From: Klebsormidium nitens
Lineage: Eukaryota > Streptophyta > Klebsormidiophyceae > Klebsormidiales > Klebsormidiaceae
Direction: 5' to 3'
Assembly (NCBI GenBank): GCA_000708835.1
Contig: DF237648.1
Span: 1 to 39,553 of the forward strand
Length of the DNA: 39,553 bases
The notes beneath the pieces are model-generated. The model did not search any database. It saw nothing but the letters and a program-made list of their open reading frames with translations, and was not told the DNA's origin. The first letter of the stretch is position 1. Each line of letters begins with the position of its first letter. Position numbers and translations under genes: made by a program. This document shows positions 10,801-21,713 of the stretch, one piece after another.

Positions 10801-13800
10801 CTTTCCGAAACCCAGTCAATCAACCGACTCTAGAACCGTCTTTCGTATCTCACTAAAGGTTCTCAAAACCAGGGTGCACCAGCAGCCCTTGTCAAAGTTT
10901 GCACCGAAGCAAGACCTGACCAGCCTTTGTTGATCACAAGAACGGAACCTGCTTCTTCATGAACCACGGCCACTTTGAATGCTTATGGCTGCGCATCACC
11001 GCCCTTGGTGCGGAACGAAGATTTCTAACAGCGTCGAAGTCCCCGTCAGGCCCTGATTGGGACGCCTAAGCTAGCACGACTGCGGGTATGTCGACCCCTC
11101 ACTGGCAAGACGGAACTTGGCCAGTGCCCACCTGATTGATGAGCAGCTTCACTCCGGTGAGTTTCGCCCCTTGGACCAAAGAGTCGATGCGGGCGCTCGT
11201 GAAGCGGTCTATGGCCGGCTGGACCACCAGCGTCTGGAGCTTGTTGGCGACCTCCTGCGCACAGAACACGCCACGTCAGCATGCCCATTCCTCGGATTTA
11301 TGAAGAGCAGGAGTGGTGACTCAGGGATCAACTTAATGAGAACTCGAAAGCGGATATCAATGCTGCCAACCTACCGTATCATATTAACCTGCGAAACGAA
11401 CCCTGCCCTCTCTCCAAGGTAGTGACGGTACTCTTGCAAAGCTGCCGTTTTTGGGCTTACGCGTTCTGACAGTCCACCGGATCCTGCGACCTTCTAACCC
11501 CTGACACGAATTCACGTGTGTCCGCTTGACACGTGCGATTGTAGTAACTCACGCGTGCACGTTTGTTGGATAAAAAACGCTGCGTCCGCTCATATCTCAA
11601 AGTCTGGAAAATCACATTTTGGAAACAGTTGCGTGTCGTGCCTGCTCACCTTGCCCGTAAAGAGGGGGTGAGTCCGCAGGGGGTGGCTGGGCGGCAGCGC
11701 GGTCTCACTTATGCCCGCGACGGAGCTGTGCCAGTTGTTCCAGGGGGGGGTCAGCTCCTTCATCACCAGGTTGCCGTTGACGTGCCCATCGAACGGGCCC
11801 TGCAACCGGGTGGCGGGGTCGAAGGCCATGTGCGACTGCCCCGCCCAGAACCACTCCCCGTTGAGCCTGTGAGGGCAGGCCGGGGGCAAACGTCTCGATA
11901 AGGTCAAAATATGAAGCGACTTGCGGAGGCCAGCTTAGGAGAAATGCGCACCGGTTGGGTGCTTAAAGCACTTTGTACGATCGTAGCAGGTCAGAACAAT
12001 CTTTGGATCATCCGAAGCGGTGCGACGAATCCACGAAGTGACGTGAGAGCTTACTTATTGGGAAATTGCGAGGATGTTTTTTACAGCATGTTGCTTTGAT
12101 ATGAGCCTCCCCTGCGAGCGAGACCCTCCGTCATGCCAGCAAGGCCCAGGGATGCAGCCAGCAAGAAGAGCACTCTTAATCGATCTCGATTCTCGTCTTT
12201 GAACTCGTTTCGTCCTCACTTCCTCTCCTTTACATTTTGATGGAAGCCAAATGCAGAAGCAAACGGATTTAGAAAGTGCCAAGAGCAAGTGATTCACTCG
12301 AACAAGTCCTTTCCCCCTGCTTGTCTCTATCTCACAGGTTAGCAGAGACATCTACACACAGAGGTAACGTTCGTCTTGCTTTGTCTGTCCTTCAAATGTT
12401 TGCTGCTAATCTGGTGCTCTTACAGGAAACAGCAGACTGAAGCTGCAAAAGATGAGCGTCACGATTCACCCAAGGAACCCATCATCAAAGGCCTTGGCAC
12501 CTCCCCACCTTTTATAGAAGTTATATGTCCTGTTTGCAACATCCCACGACGCGCACTGCAGAAAGATTGCATCGTCCGCAAAGCCTAGCGCACTGCCCAC
12601 GACCAGTATGTCGGCCTGGTCCCGGCTCCCAGTTGCGGTACGCGGGAAGCGCACCCACAGAAAGCGGAGCGCACGGTCTAGGTCTTTGGTCTCCTCAGTC
12701 CAACGCATCTGGCCCCCCTCGCCAGCCAGAAAGGTCATGAAATCGAATTTGTCGGCAGGGCTGCGGGAGGAAGCATTGCACGCTTCAGTCCAGGTGACCC
12801 TCTACAAAGTTAGAGTGAGCTCTTGAGGATGAAGAAGCTGGTCGAGCTCCATGCTGCCACTTTTGTGATGACGCAGGAGAACATGCCGAATAGGAGACTG
12901 GATTCACAGCAAGTCAGGAGATGAGAATACGGGAACAGAGCCCTTGCCCGGAGAATTTTGCTGGCATTGCTGGTCCAAAAGGGCCTTCCATTCTCTCGCT
13001 TTACAAGTCGCCTTTTTGATTGCTCATCAGTGTAGTGTATTGATTGCTAGCTTGTGACACGCGTGCAAGTGAAGCAACGTGCTCAGGGTTCTGTCTGTTT
13101 CTCTGATTGTTCCACCCCTCTTTTCACACCTGTGATGAGAAAGACTCTGCCGTTCTCGTGCGCAGCCTGGGAACTATAACAACAACGCATATGTGGGGCT
13201 AATCCTACAAAAGCATCGACAAAATCTTCGCGCTTGACAAAGACAAGGGAAGGGAGATTGAGCCACCTTGCATTGACAATGAACTCCACCGTAGTGTCCA
13301 GGTTCTGCGGCCGCTCGCTTGCTGGCACCAGTTTCAGCATCAGCGCTGCCAATGGGTCTTGCAGCCGGCTGTTGACCTCAGACTCCTGCATTGTGCGCCC
13401 TCGAGTGTCCACTCCCACAACGAACGCCTTGATTGGCTGCAGATAGCGACCATAAGGCTCAGTCCTGGCCGGCGTGTCTTTCTGGCAAGCAGATGGTTTG
13501 CCAGAAAGCTTTAAAGAGCAATCGCAATGCTCTCCGTGGGTTGTTAGCAATCAGGCATGCATTTTCCCTGTGCCCCGCCTCACGTATGAGGAGCTGCCAC
13601 ACACCTTGTGAGCGAGCTGAGAATCAATCAATGCAAACATGGAATCAAGCTGCATTTTTTTCTATGCAGCTGGTCAGGCTTCAGCATCTAGCCCACTCTC
13701 TGAAAACTGCGCACGTGCGCACCCGATGGAGTGGCCTGCAGGTTCTTCTCTAGAATCAAGCCAAGTACAGCTGCCAGCTGTGGCGGAGACATGCGGCCGG

Positions 13801-14207
13801 CACAAGCACCCAGACCCTCAAGCAACCCAGGTCACAGGATGACGCATACATGATTCCTGCGCACCTGCATTGCAGCTGCTTGCGCCCCGCCAATGCTGCC
13901 CATGTTCAATGCTGCAATGTTGTCGCCCGCCGCGGCTTCCATTGGGGTCGCCTGCATCTCAATTCCGCTGCAGTCTAGAGCCTGTGCATCGTTGCTGTGA
14001 CTGAAGACTTATATTGGGAGCCTTTCCACGATGGAAATTTCTCTGAGGCGCGCTGGCTAGTCATCAGAGGAGAGGCGCCTACACCACCGGCTTGAATGGA
14101 TCCAGCATTATGCTGAAGCGACTCGTCCGTGCCTCCAGCTGAGAACCTGTGAGCCGGCCTCTTGAGTCTTGTGTTAGGAAATTCCCCAAATTTGAAAGAA
14201 GCGCCAT
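7870..14207 (-). CDS. Uncharacterised multi-exon protein, about 645 aa (divergent partner A)
   Basis: Exons, minus strand: 14207-14088 (tentative first), 13981-13865, 13436-13267, 12760-12509, 11866-11650, 11254-11132, 10543-10353, 9866-9659, 8999-8758, 8167-7870 (stop TGA). Every junction uses GT-AG and phases close exactly (1938 nt including stop). Recognisable segments in order are IKAFVVGVDTRGRTMQ; LVPASERPQNLDTTVEFIVN; ADILVVGSALGFADDAIFLQ; a Trp/His-rich block with GEWFWAGQSHMAFDP, GPFDGHVNGNLVMKEL and PPWNNWHS; NKLQTLVVQPAIDRF; RYDFRLQAGAFAQKGDTFFAF; and an Ala-rich C-terminal third. No membrane segment is evident. I cannot name the family; the W/H/D-rich middle suggests a globular, possibly catalytic, domain, which is inference. 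The start is uncertain: an in-frame ATG at 14291 would add 28 residues, and an ATG at 13957 would omit the first exon. Confidence 0.7.
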
Positions 14208-14786
14208 AGCGGCCCTGAAACGTCCACCCTGCAGTTGACTTTTCAGTGCAGCGCTCAATACGGTACATGGCCCATGGCATGGGCCTCCCATGTGGGCCTA
14301 TCCATAGTGCATTATGCACCAGGCTCCAGCCTCAGGCTCCAGCACTGAGCACTCCCTCGGGCCTCGGGAGTCGGCGGTTTCTACCGGCAGCCGCCTAGAT
14401 TGGCGGCCGACAGCTAGTGAGTGCGCGGGAGAGCTTTCCGATCGAGTGGCCTGACCTATCAAATGAGTGGGCGGCCAGCTAGTTAGCGGCTGCAGGCTGA
14501 GAACTTGAAGTTGCAGCCATGCACTGATGCAGTGCGTCCAAGCTGCAAGAACACTCAAGATCTGGACTGCACTGCCAAGGCGCCAACTTGCGCGTTGCCA
14601 TGTGGCTCTCATGCTGCCCTGTCCTCTGGGGGATGAAAGATACAAGTCAACGTACCATCATGATACTCCATGGGGAATTTTGACATACTTTATCTCAGCA
14701 ATTGGCAGGGTTGACCACCTTCTGATTCTGAGCAACATTTCAATCAAAGCAGAGTTTTCAGCTCGCTGATCTTCAACATCTCCGCA
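14208..14786. promoter_or_regulatory. Short bidirectional promoter region
   Basis: The two flanking genes are transcribed outward from this interval, so both core promoters and 5' UTRs should lie here or overlap it. The interval is 579 bp if partner A starts at 14207 and 495 bp if it starts at 14291. I see no clear TATA box at a standard distance from either start. The assignment rests only on gene orientation and spacing. Confidence 0.45.
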
Positions 14787-17700
14787 ATGGCACACGCCAG
14801 GGGCTCTCAAGCTGCTTGCAGATCACTGCACGGATGCCCAGCGACCACTGCTGGGCTTGCGAGCGCTCAATCTACACCACAAGCGACAAGAACGGCCTTT
14901 TCTGCACATAGCCCACAAGCTTTCTTGGGACTGCGGGGCCCGGCGGCGTTCCCAGGTCAATATGTGCAAGCGAGGGACTTGCAGCGCTCATGTCAGCTTC
15001 TCCCTTCGCCAAATCTGCTCAGCCATCAGCAGCCTCCAGCAAGGAAGTGCTCCATTGAGTCACGCGGTCTCCCTGGAGTGTGCCGCGCAGCTGCAACAGG
15101 TGCCCCGTCGGCCGTGCCCCCCAGATCCCCGTACTTTGACCCTCCCGGCTTTGTGGATGACCTGACGTCTGCGGCTGAGAAGAGGCAAGTCGTATGAATC
15201 TTGAGCTATGCAATCTGCATGACCTTCACATGCTTTCAGTTATACTGCTTTCAATCAATGCTGCTTTCAATCATTCAGTTGATGAGATTCCGAATGCGTC
15301 TTGTTGTAGGCTGCTGCGTCTTGCTTTCGTCCCCAATGCTGCTGTCCTCCGTGGTTTCGAGCTTCAGAGGCAGGACTCTTTCATACATTGCATTTGAGGC
15401 TTCTTGGTCAGGATGACAACGCTTGGGACAGGGAATCGGCGCAGGTCTAAAAGCCTAGTTTTCTTGGCTGGAAACTGAGCTCATTCTGAGGCTTGCTTAG
15501 CCATTGAGGTGTTAGAGCAACAGGTTGACCTCTTCTCTTGCCAAGCTTTAGCCAACAGCTCTTTCAAGCCCGATTTTGTTCCAAGGGGGGCCCGCTCCTC
15601 TCATATACAACCCCCTGCGCAGGGGCTGGAGCGATTGGATCAGCCGCCAGATGGACCGCGCAGTCAAAGGCACTCCCTCACGGAACGACGGCCCCCGCCG
15701 CCAGTTCCTGAACCCCAGCAAGCCGAGTACCCCGCTGGTTGAGCCAGTCACATACAAGGACATCTCCTGGACGGCATTCCCGCGCCAGGTCGATGTGGAC
15801 ACAGGGTCCGACAGTGCCAGGTGGGGGGAGCTGAAGGCGTGTTTCCAAGGAGTCTTTTGCCCCATGTACTGAATTCCGTCAGTATTGCATCTTGCAATTG
15901 CAATTGCATTTCGCAAGGCATTGCTTCACACTCCACCTTGCCCAGGGGGACTGCCGTACGCAATGTTCAGCTTGCAGATTGGAAGAGTTGTCTCTACCTC
16001 TCCCAACCTCCTCCCCTCATTCTGGAGGTCAATAACGCTGTGCAATTGCTCCAGTTCTGGGGCTTTCTTTTCCTTTTGAGGTGTGTTTTAGGGCCGCAGG
16101 TGGGGCCCTTGCTGGCCTCTCCAAAGGAGCTTAAGAGTCCCGAGCTTCTTCCTTCTCATACATGCTGTGTGATTGAAAGTAAGGACTGGGCTGCTCTGAT
16201 GGTTATCCCCCAACTTTTGGCATCTGTAGTTGGCTCGGGCATTTTTGTCGGACACCCAGCCACGCTCGGTTGCAATGAACCAACAAAACTTTGACTACCA
16301 TTCCCCAAAAGCCCGCAGAATCTGCACCAGATCTCTGGACTTGCGAGATCAAACCACGGTGTCAAAAGTTGTTCAGCCTGGGGCACAGCCTCCTCCTCTC
16401 ATGGGTTTGTGTTGAGGGTCCTGCGAGATTAGAATCTTTTTCATTCTGCTGAAGTTGTGCCCTTCTTTGCTCCCTTTTCTTTCTGTCCACTTACTTTTGC
16501 AACCGCCTGATGGCGAATGCATCATGCGACTTTGTGGCCTATGCAAGCTGGACGGAGGTAAGAAGATCCCTGATAAAACTGGTTGAACACCCAAAGCGAG
16601 CAGCCTACTGAGAGATGTGATCACGCACCAGAAGTGTACACTTCCAAAATTTGGCTCGGCTGAAATGCTTCACGGGCGGGGTCTTGGCAGGTGGGCTGCC
16701 GCCGACAAGTCGCGTGACGTACAGGACGAGTACTGCGAGTGGAGCGTCACGCGGGACCCCGTCAGCAAACTCATCACAAAGGTAAGGCTGCTCAACGGCC
16801 ACAACAGGCTGGCATCGTTTTGAGGACAGGAGCAAAGAGGTACATGCCAAGGCAAGGGCGATGGCATTGCCGGTAGGCACCAGGGTGCATCCTGAGTTGA
16901 TTGGTAAAGTGCTCGCTCCATCTCGGTGCCTAGAATGGGGGCCAAAACAACTTTCAGTCGAGTTCGTAAAACACAGAAAATTACCTGCACTCAAAGGCGT
17001 GGAACACTACCTATGTGACATGAGGCCGTCAAGCCATTGCAGCCGCGCCGTGACTTACTTTTCTTCCAACCAACCTACAGCGTAGAAACCTTTGTCGTTC
17101 TTAGTGCACTCTTCTAATGGGTCAGCAGAGTCAACAAGGGGTAGGGGTCACCCGTATTAGCTGCCTGCAGGTCACGTTCACAAGCGAGGGTCCCGAGTAC
17201 TGGGACTACCTGGCGTCCGTGAATCCGGACAAGGTGCTCGCGCTGTACCAGCAGCACATCAGCGCTGACGTCAAGAAGGCCGACTTGTTCGACACGGAGG
17301 GGAATTACAACCGGCGGAACAAGTGGAATTCAACCACCACGCGTGGCGCTATGCACCTGATTCAGGACAGCAACTCCCTAAGCGCTGAGATCGAACTCGC
17401 AGGGGGGTCGAGGTGAGAAGACCGCGACGGGAAGGTCGTTGTAGTGTACATAGGAACACTGCTTTGAACCGTGCTTCGTAACTCGACATTTAAGCGTCGA
17501 CTCACCGTAGGCGTTCAGGAAAAAAGCAGTTAATCTGACGTTGACACAGGAGTTAGAAGCGGATTGTTTCGATGATGAGCACGTAGCCTTGTGCTGGGTT
17601 CCAACTTTGTGGAGTGTTGGGACGGTCTGATCTGGATTGAAAGGGGGGGTCACGCACTCGAGGCAGCAAGCCATCTGAGCTTTGCCCCTCACGCTAACCA

Positions 17701-20296
17701 CTTCTTAAAACCGTTGTCAGATTGCAACGGAACGTGGAACTTTTGGCAAGCAACCCCAAATGTTCATGGATTCACCAACACAGTATCGTCGTCTTCTCGG
17801 TGCCGATATTTTCATGCGTTGAGCTTACCGACGACTTTCCCTTCTTCGCCGGCTGTAAATGCGTGTTCCCTGCTCCTTTTGAGAACCCGCGTTCTCTATC
17901 GACCTCAGCTTGGATATACTGCATCGCTCGTTCTTTGATTGTTCGAACCACATGGCGATGCAAGAGTCAAGGACGCTTTCAAATCTACGAGCTTTTCGAA
18001 CCAACCTCCGCTACAAAGGGATGACTCTGAAAGGTTGTTCGGCTGAAACGTACGGCCCGACAATCTCCTTCGTAACCTTTCGCAGTCTGCTTCTCGTTGC
18101 AAGTGCCAATGCCTTCACTTGTTTTCCTTGCCAACGCGTGGGAGTAAACCAAGTTGTGCCTCGAAGATGTCGCGTCGATCGATCACCTGATCCAGTCACT
18201 GCTCACCCCTTGCACTCACAGCATCGTCCGGACATCCGATGGGCAGATCCTGGAAGACAGTCAGGATCTTATCCAGTGCGGCCAGTACGGCGCACCCGGG
18301 CGCAACTCGGACCCCCACATCGGCTCCGAGGTCAACGCGCTCGCGCGCGCCAACGCGGTGAGCGCTACCTCTTTGTTCCGTTTACTGTTAACCGAGTTTT
18401 CCCAGTTTCTGCTGTTAGAGATCGAGTTGAATACTTGACTGCAACCATTCGAGTAGCCGGCGACAGCTGGCAGACAGCCGACTGCAGCACCCTGGTTCCA
18501 TTGGCTGCGCAACCTGGGTGTCTTCATGCACCACCGCAATCTGTCCGCTGGAATGGCCTCGTTGGCTGACCCCGCAGAACGCTGCAGTAGCGCAATCTGC
18601 TCGGCTGTATCATCAATTGAGTCGGTCTGCTCGGGTGTATCATCAATTGAGTCGGTCAGCGGCATCGGCAAGTTTACTCGCCCCTTTCAAGCAGTGTTTC
18701 TGACTAGCTGCCCTTGCCAACCCAGAGCCTACCAGAGAGGGGTTCACATTGTACATACTTTATTCAATTCGGGTCGCTTCGATTCGTGAGTGCTGCCTCA
18801 ATCCGCTGACGTCACGGGGTCAAATCGAGGCAACTCGACTTGGATTCACATTGGCAATACTATATCGTTGCCTCAATACGAAACCTCAGTCGTTTCGGTC
18901 GGTGGTTGTAACTTTGTAAAGTAGAGACTCACCTTAAAACTCAGCCGTCCAACTTACCACGCTAACGTGGTTTAAGGCACCTTTTCAGCGAGTCGGGGGT
19001 GCGTACCCCAATTCGAGTTGCTTCAATTCCGAGTTGAGGCAAAGCCGAGCGATGCCGGATTGAAGCATATGAATTGGGCCCTTTCTATGCTGACGTCTGC
19101 CTGCGAAAGCGTACTAATGACATCGTGAAGCGCGAACTGAAGCAAAAGTTGTCGAACGGGGTTGCCACCGTTGTGACGCCCCCTCTTCCCCCCGCAGTTC
19201 CTGACGCTCAAGAACCCGGTGGCGCTGTACATCGACGGCCTGGACGCGTCCACGTGGACCACGCCGGACGGCACGGACGCGCAGTCCTTCTGGAAGGTGA
19301 CACGTGGCGCCCCTGGGCTCGCCCTCCGGGCGGTTTACGAGGTGCCCAAAGACAAGGGCTACACCGTCGGGGAGATACAGACGGCGCGCGGACAGTGAGC
19401 ACCGGGCCGCACTGTGCTTCGAGCACATTAGTCAGCCTTCATGGCGGCAGTGTCAACCGAGTGACAACCCGAGCCGCTCTTCTGTTCTACTGCCCCGGGA
19501 GATGGATTTTTCTTCTTCTTTTCTCAAGGGCCTGATCTTTTAGCAATACTAAAGTAAAGGTGCATACAGACGGTGATTCGGGCCTGCCAAAGTGCCCAAT
19601 CATATCGAACAGCAATCGGCTGGGAGCTTGAAGGGACTAACGAGAAGAAGCAAACCACCCGGGGTCTTGATGTAGCTTCGTTTGCCAGACCGGGCGTTTT
19701 CATACTCTGTCACACGTTGAGGCGCTCGATTCTTGAGCTTCTGCACGAGTAGACGAGGGAAGTGCAAACATGCACCTTTCTTCACTTGCTTTGCTCTCGC
19801 TTCGACCAGACGACCAGAAGGGGTGACTCCGCTGACGTTGGCCCATCATGTGGATGCACTCCAGCAGTGGCGCGGTCTCAACGGGTTCCCGGTTCCTTAC
19901 TTGTCCCCCTGCTCTCGCGGCGGTGCGCTTGATGGAGTTGCGTAGACTCAGCGGCCCGTCAAGTCTGTCCGAGTTGGGCAGCCAGCTCCGCTCTGCCTGT
20001 TCCAATCCTTCCCAACTCCTGTCGCCAACAGTTCAAACGAAGCTTCAAGGAATCGGGGCCTCACTAGTCGGCGCTTCTCGCGGATCCTACCGTCTTGACA
20101 GGGCACGCGACGCTCCAGTACAAATTGCAGTGCCCATCGGAGTGCCCGGGTGGACTTTGACCTGGCTGTGGCCTGCTCTTGCAGGAGGATCGAATACGGC
20201 GCCCAGATCGCGGACTTCATCCAGATCCGCCTCACCGGCGCCGCGTGCCGCATCGGTGAGGCGAACTTTGAGCCGGTGGAAGGCTGCGTGGGCTGA
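14787..20296 (+). CDS. Uncharacterised multi-exon protein with likely organelle transit peptide, about 475 aa (divergent partner B)
   Basis: Exons: 14787-15184 (GC donor), 15569-15820, 16691-16781, 17171-17412, 18222-18357, 19198-19394, 20185-20296 (stop TGA). They total 1428 nt and every phase closes. Residues 1 to about 105 are rich in Ala, Ser, Arg and Gln with few acidic residues, like a plastid or mitochondrial transit peptide. The mature part contains PLIYNPLRRGWSDWISRQMD, RRQFLNPSKPSTP, SRDVQDEYCEWSVTRD, TFTSEGPEYWDYLASVNPDK, GAMHLIQDSNSLSAEIELA, LIQCGQYGAPGRNSDPHIG, NPVALYIDGLD and RIEYGAQIADFIQIRLTG. This is a dense, ordered protein with conserved-looking Cys, His, Asp and Trp positions, suggestive of an enzyme. 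I cannot assign a family. An alternative first junction (GT donor after 15188, acceptor before 15552) keeps the frame and adds 7 residues. Confidence 0.72.
18595..18654. repeat. 30-bp tandem duplication in an intron of partner B
   Basis: Two adjacent 30-bp units at 18595-18624 and 18625-18654 share tgtatcatcaattgagtcg and differ at two positions. They lie in the intron between the exons ending at 18357 and starting at 19198. No function is apparent. Confidence 0.85.
19007..19078. repeat. Imperfect inverted repeat in an intron of partner B
   Basis: The left arm at 19007-19027 contains cccaattcgagttgcttcaat and the right arm at 19059-19078 reads attgaagcatatgaattggg. The arms pair with a few mismatches around a loop of about 31 bases. 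It sits about 120 bp before the exon starting at 19198. A related direct copy of the caattcg...gcttc word lies near 18765-18790. Confidence 0.5.
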
Positions 20297-21713
20297 CGGC
20301 GTTGCTGACGCAACTGGGCGGCACAGGATGCACAGCGGCTAAGCCAGCTGGCTTATAAGTTGAGCGTAGAGCAACAATTCAGAGCAGCGCCGTGGGCTTT
20401 GCTTTGGATTGGCAATTTTGCTGTGCCAGTAAATATGTGTACGTAATCTATATAAAAGTAGCGAGACAACATTAATCAACTGTTAGCTGTCAGAAATCAA
20501 ATAACCAATCAATTTTTCTTCAATCGCTGACCCAGACATAAGACTTGCTCCGGGGCTCATGCAGAATTGTGAGTTGTCGACGGACGGTTGAGTCGGGCCG
20601 GGCACTTGGAGGCAGGCGCAGCTGCTAACCAGCGTTTTGCTTGACATTGAATCATACGGGCAGCTGAGTTAATAACGTGAGGACTGCGTCGAGGAGAGCC
20701 TGTGACGTAGCGACCGGAGAGTGCATGGCGCCGCGGTGCGCGGCCAAGGCTTCCGGATTTAATTATCCAACTTGTATATACCATGCATCACAATATCAAT
20801 TTTGTCTCAAGTAGTTAGCTTTCATTATGCAAGCTAGGTGTGACGTGGTCTGCAACGTACACGGAAAGATTTTATCGCCTGTTAAAGGAATGGGACATTG
20901 AAACGCTAACACCATATATTCAATCGTCCTATGCAGATGATGTATCTCGATGATTGTGGCGCCGGGTTTTCATGGCACGTACCATACACGGATATATAAA
21001 ATTTATAAAATTTATTACGCGCCATATGCAACTTCCCTAAATTGTCGACGGCCGTACTATATCATTGCTAGCTGCCGCCAGCAACTTACGGTATAGAAGC
21101 CACTTCTCGTCGGATCTGCGCGGCTCTGATCCACGAAATTCGACCTATCTTAGTTTGTCAAGCAAATTATCAGCTAGCTGGCACGGATTGACGCCGGGAC
21201 CTTCATGAAAACCTCAGGTGCGAGCCAATGCACGGATCAACAGAATATAGAAATATCCGAGTTGCATACAGAAAGCCGCAGACGCACTAGTTACTAGTTA
21301 CATTAAGCCCATAATTAAACTGGTGTCCACAACTTGAAGGCCGCTGCAGCAACATAGAGGCATATGAAGCAACAGCTTGTGGTCGGATTGTGGCAAGATG
21401 AGTCCCGAAGATTCCTATCTTCTACTATACAACGTGCGGAACTTGTACGGTCTTAGGCTTCGGAAGGAATGTTTACGCTTGATCTCGCCCCGCAACTGTC
21501 ATTGGTGTTCTAAATCAACGGAGTTGAGGACCTTCATTGCAGGAGGAGGGTCGTGCAATGTAACGAGGGGTTCGCTAAGCCGAGATTGCCGGTCGCAACC
21601 TTTCTCCGCTTACCTTCGGTCAAGATGCGGCTCGTGATTGTAGCAAAACCCCAAAGCAAAAACCTGTGTTTGTGCTATAGACTGATCTCAAGTATCCTGC
21701 AGTCGCAAAGCGG
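20297..21713. other. Intergenic region between convergent genes
   Basis: This holds the 3' flanks of partner B (plus) and of the epimerase gene (minus). From about 20440 it is AT-rich, with TATATAAAA words, a doubled ataaaattt near 20998-21015 and a short actagtt tandem near 21287. One 17-bp word recurs elsewhere in the window (see the repeat entries). No coding or RNA gene was recognised; the open frame at 21377-21637 has no support. Confidence 0.5.
20974..20990 (+). repeat. Dispersed 17-bp word, copy 1
   Basis: The sequence ggcacgtaccatacacg occurs here and again at 24947-24963 in another AT-rich spacer, in the same orientation. The flanks do not align beyond a few bases. This may be a trace of a dispersed repeat family or a shared regulatory word. 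Confidence 0.5.

Noticed and set aside
16482-16560. Possible small exon of partner B ending in GGAG|GTAAG
   Set aside because: The direct join 15820 to 16691 keeps phase and gives a continuous SARWAAADKSRDVQDEYCEW; inserting this segment lacks a good acceptor and adds unlikely sequence.
17930-17960. GTTCGAAC word suggestive of a tRNA T-loop
   Set aside because: The flanks do not form a T stem and no D arm, anticodon arm or acceptor stem can be found.
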